From Promethearchaeota archaeon (GTDB lineage Archaea > Asgardarchaeota > Lokiarchaeia > Sigyniarchaeales > SOKP01): a stretch of DNA of 64,000 nt. Shown piece by piece: positions 62,355 through 64,000 of the stretch. How positions within the stretch are numbered: position 1 is the stretch's first letter; each line of letters opens with the position of its first letter. The position numbers and the translations under genes were made by a program. Under the pieces are notes generated by a model. It was not told the origin of the DNA and searched no databases. It saw nothing but the letters and a program-made list of their open reading frames with translations. The stretch lies in assembly GCA_016839585.1 (NCBI GenBank), contig JAEOTZ010000058.1, positions 129,792-193,791 on the forward strand. The letters run 5' to 3'.

Positions 62355-63287
62355 CTAACCAGTTATTTCTATTTGTTTAGATATTAACCAATTATCTAAT
62401 TCTTTAAAAATTATCTTGAATGCTTTATATCCCTTACTATGCTTAAATTTATTGCTTTGGTCCATTAATGGTAAACCCTGACAATAAGATGAGACAATAT
62501 CCTCATCAAAAGGTATATCCCCAAGAATATGAATATTATTTTCTTTCAAGTTTTTTAAAAATTCATCCCTAAAGCCTAGTAAAGAAGATCTATTTACAAT
62601 TGTTCGATAATCCTTTTTTATTAAATCAATCAATTCAATTATTCTTGTTAAATCTATTTTTCCAAATTTTGTTGGCTCAGTTACAGGAATTACAATATCT
62701 GCTTTACTTATTAATAATTCTACATCACAATGAGCACCTGGGGCGGTATCTAAAATAATAATATCAAATTTTTCAGGTTCATTTCTTATAATCTCGTCAA
62801 GATCTTCCATTAAAGCTTCTACTATTGTTGCTGATCGTGCTTCTGATGGTTTTAATTCTCCTATCAAAAGTGAAATATTTTTAATTTTAGTTTTATAAAT
62901 CCAACCCATTACCTTCGAATCGGCTTCAATTGCTTCTTCTGGACAAATTTTATAACATAATTTACAACCAGTACAAACTGTAAGCATAGGTATTGGAAAA
63001 GAATTCTCTATATGTAATAAAGCATGTGCAACACAATTTTGTGCGCATAAACCACACTTAGTACATTTTTCTTCAACTATTTTTGGAATAAAATAAGGAA
63101 CTTCTTTTTTATTTTCTAATTGGGCACCCATTAATAAATAAGTATTTGGATTTTCAACATCTCCATCAATGAGTAAAACATCGTTACCATTATTTTTGAA
63201 CATTATTGCTAAGTTAACAGCAACAAAAGTTTTACCAGTACCCCCTTTACCTCCAGTAACACATATTATTATGGCTTTTTTAGGCAT
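62355..63287 (-). CDS. MinD/Mrp-type P-loop ATPase with inserted ferredoxin domain (2)
   Basis: 310 residues. The Walker A is VTGGKGGTGKTFVAVNLA. The ferredoxin insert is CTKCGLCAQNCVAHALLH and CTGCKLCYKICPEEAIE. Walker B is IIILDTAPGAHCDVELLISK, and TEPTKFGKIDLTRIIELI follows. The domain order equals that of the downstream copy, and the two probably form a heterodimer, as in other pairs of this family. The gap to the next gene is 5 bases, so they are coupled. No membrane-targeting helix of MinD itself is seen, so cell-division function is unlikely. Confidence 0.88.
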   Translation of the reverse strand: MPKKAIIICVTGGKGGTGKTFVAVNLAIMFKNNGNDVLLIDGDVENPNTYLLMGAQLENKKEVPYFIPKIVEEKCTKCGLCAQNCVAHALLHIENSFPIPMLTVCTGCKLCYKICPEEAIEADSKVMGWIYKTKIKNISLLIGELKPSEARSATIVEALMEDLDEIIRNEPEKFDIIILDTAPGAHCDVELLISKADIVIPVTEPTKFGKIDLTRIIELIDLIKKDYRTIVNRSSLLGFRDEFLKNLKENNIHILGDIPFDEDIVSSYCQGLPLMDQSNKFKHSKGYKAFKIIFKELDNWLISKQIEITG

Positions 63288-63328
63288 AATTTGAATTCTA
63301 GTTTTATATTATGAAAAAATTATATATA

Positions 63329-63784
63329 TTAAAATTGATCTCTACGACCCATACCTCTACCAGCACCTCTACCCATACCTCGACCACCACCCATACCAGG
63401 ACCCATTCCATAATGAGCACCTACATTAGCGCTATTCATTTCCAATAATTTACCTTGAAGATATAATTCTATACATTGTTTAACTGTCATTTGTTGATTA
63501 GGCGCTTGATATATTTTTATATTTAAAGCATTTAATGATTGTGCTGCATTTGGTCCTAGGAAGCCTGCTATTAATTCTTTAGCTCCATTATTACCGACAA
63601 TTTGTGCTGCCTGTATCCCGGCACCTCCCATAGCACCTGAAGCAGAGTTAGAAACAGTTCTAACTTCTTTAATATTCCCTTTCTCAATTGTAATGAATGT
63701 AAATGAGTCACAGCGGCCAAATCTAGGATTTAATAATTCATTTAAACCACCATTTCCAAATGTTGGAACTGCTAAGATTACCAT
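63329..63784 (-). CDS. NifX/NifB-like dinitrogenase cofactor-binding family protein
   Basis: 151 residues. The Nitro_FeMo-Co fold begins ILAVPTFGNGGLNELLNPRF, then GRCDSFTFITIEKGNIKEV. The middle GGAGIQAAQIVGNNGAKELI and FLGPNAAQSLNALNIKIYQ are typical. The last 35 residues are rich in Gly, Met and Arg (MGPGMGGGRGMGRGAGRG) and could bind metal or nucleic acid. Such proteins carry Fe-S/Mo precursors but also occur without nitrogenase. It is the first gene of a three-gene run with the two ATPases. No nitrogenase structural genes are in the window. Confidence 0.85.
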   Translation of the reverse strand: MVILAVPTFGNGGLNELLNPRFGRCDSFTFITIEKGNIKEVRTVSNSASGAMGGAGIQAAQIVGNNGAKELIAGFLGPNAAQSLNALNIKIYQAPNQQMTVKQCIELYLQGKLLEMNSANVGAHYGMGPGMGGGRGMGRGAGRGMGRRDQF

Positions 63785-64000
63785 TTTTTTAATATCAACC
63801 TCATTTCTAAATTCTTAATAATTTATTATTATTTTATTTTAATTTACAATAAACTTTAAATTTTTTTGAATATTTATTCAATAAAAATAAAAATTTAAAG
63901 AATAAAAAATTATCGATTATTAAATTTAAATTGTAATTGATAAAAATTAGAAAAGATTAAATTATTAAATTTAAATTTTTTACCAAATTAAATTAATATA

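Noticed and set aside
61423-63784. Nitrogenase gene cluster
   Set aside because: Only a NifX-like protein and P-loop ATPases are present. No NifH, D or K is seen in the window.
1-64000. CRISPR arrays, tRNA or rRNA genes
   Set aside because: No regularly spaced repeats and no GC-rich cloverleaf or rRNA-like stretch were seen on either strand.

Overview
The window looks like a piece of an Asgard archaeal chromosome, most likely from Candidatus Lokiarchaeota or a close relative. Base composition is strongly AT-rich and the intergenic spacers are almost pure A+T. Genes use ATG, TTG and GTG starts, often with Shine-Dalgarno-like AGGAG tracts. Eukaryote-like families are present: a Rag/Gtr-type GTPase, an MglA-like GTPase, a probable arrestin-fold protein, a PCI-like winged-helix protein and a possible longin-like protein. 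They lie beside archaeal C1 and energy genes (formylmethanofuran dehydrogenase, heterodisulfide reductase). In-frame UGA codons at conserved cysteine positions indicate selenocysteine use, which has been reported from Lokiarchaeota. The taxonomy is inferred from gene content only.

Layout. 0-10 kb: the tail of an acyl-CoA synthetase (NDP-forming), membrane and PH-like proteins, Nfu, a nucleoside phosphorylase, the PCI-like protein and MglA-like GTPase, a KduI/IolB-like cupin, an arrestin-like protein, a HAD phosphatase, a 54-residue zinc protein, Tag glycosylase, a flavodoxin and a Rag-like GTPase. 10-18.6 kb: an FrhB-like flavoprotein, a HEAT-repeat protein, membrane proteins including a tandem DUF998-like pair, then a PadR regulator and an SDR epimerase whose promoters share a palindromic site.

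18.8-32 kb is a heterodisulfide reductase region: HdrA with three UGA codons, MvhD with two, one SECIS-like hairpin after mvhD, two FrhB-like subunits, an HdrC-HdrB fusion, a double-module HdrA, a Cys-only MvhD and a third HdrA. No hydrogenase subunits are present. The likely job is flavin-based electron bifurcation, with the FrhB-like proteins feeding electrons in through MvhD and HdrA.

32-46 kb: two MFS transporters, an HD-domain protein, a zinc dehydrogenase with a non-canonical start, a GNAT enzyme, a TPR protein and a tyrosine phenol-lyase. Two short relics of the phenol-lyase 3' end are spaced among neighbouring genes. Next come an HMG-CoA-synthase-like protein fused to a DUF35 domain but lacking the catalytic residues, and a thiolase. 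46-53 kb: mscL and a MoxR/vWA pair. Between moxR and the intact vWA gene sit a truncated copy of the vWA 5' end and a reverse-strand zinc-finger endonuclease. A second HTH/nuclease-like gene and an alpha-toroid gene broken by a stop follow.

53-64 kb: a NosD-like surface protein, a MNT/HEPN pair, an acyl-CoA synthetase, a formylmethanofuran dehydrogenase cluster (Fe-S protein, FwdB, FwdD, FwdA), and a NifX-like protein with two MinD-type ATPases carrying inserted ferredoxin domains. Fwd (CO2 fixation at the formyl level) and Hdr (low-potential ferredoxin supply) fit together as an archaeal Wood-Ljungdahl energy system.
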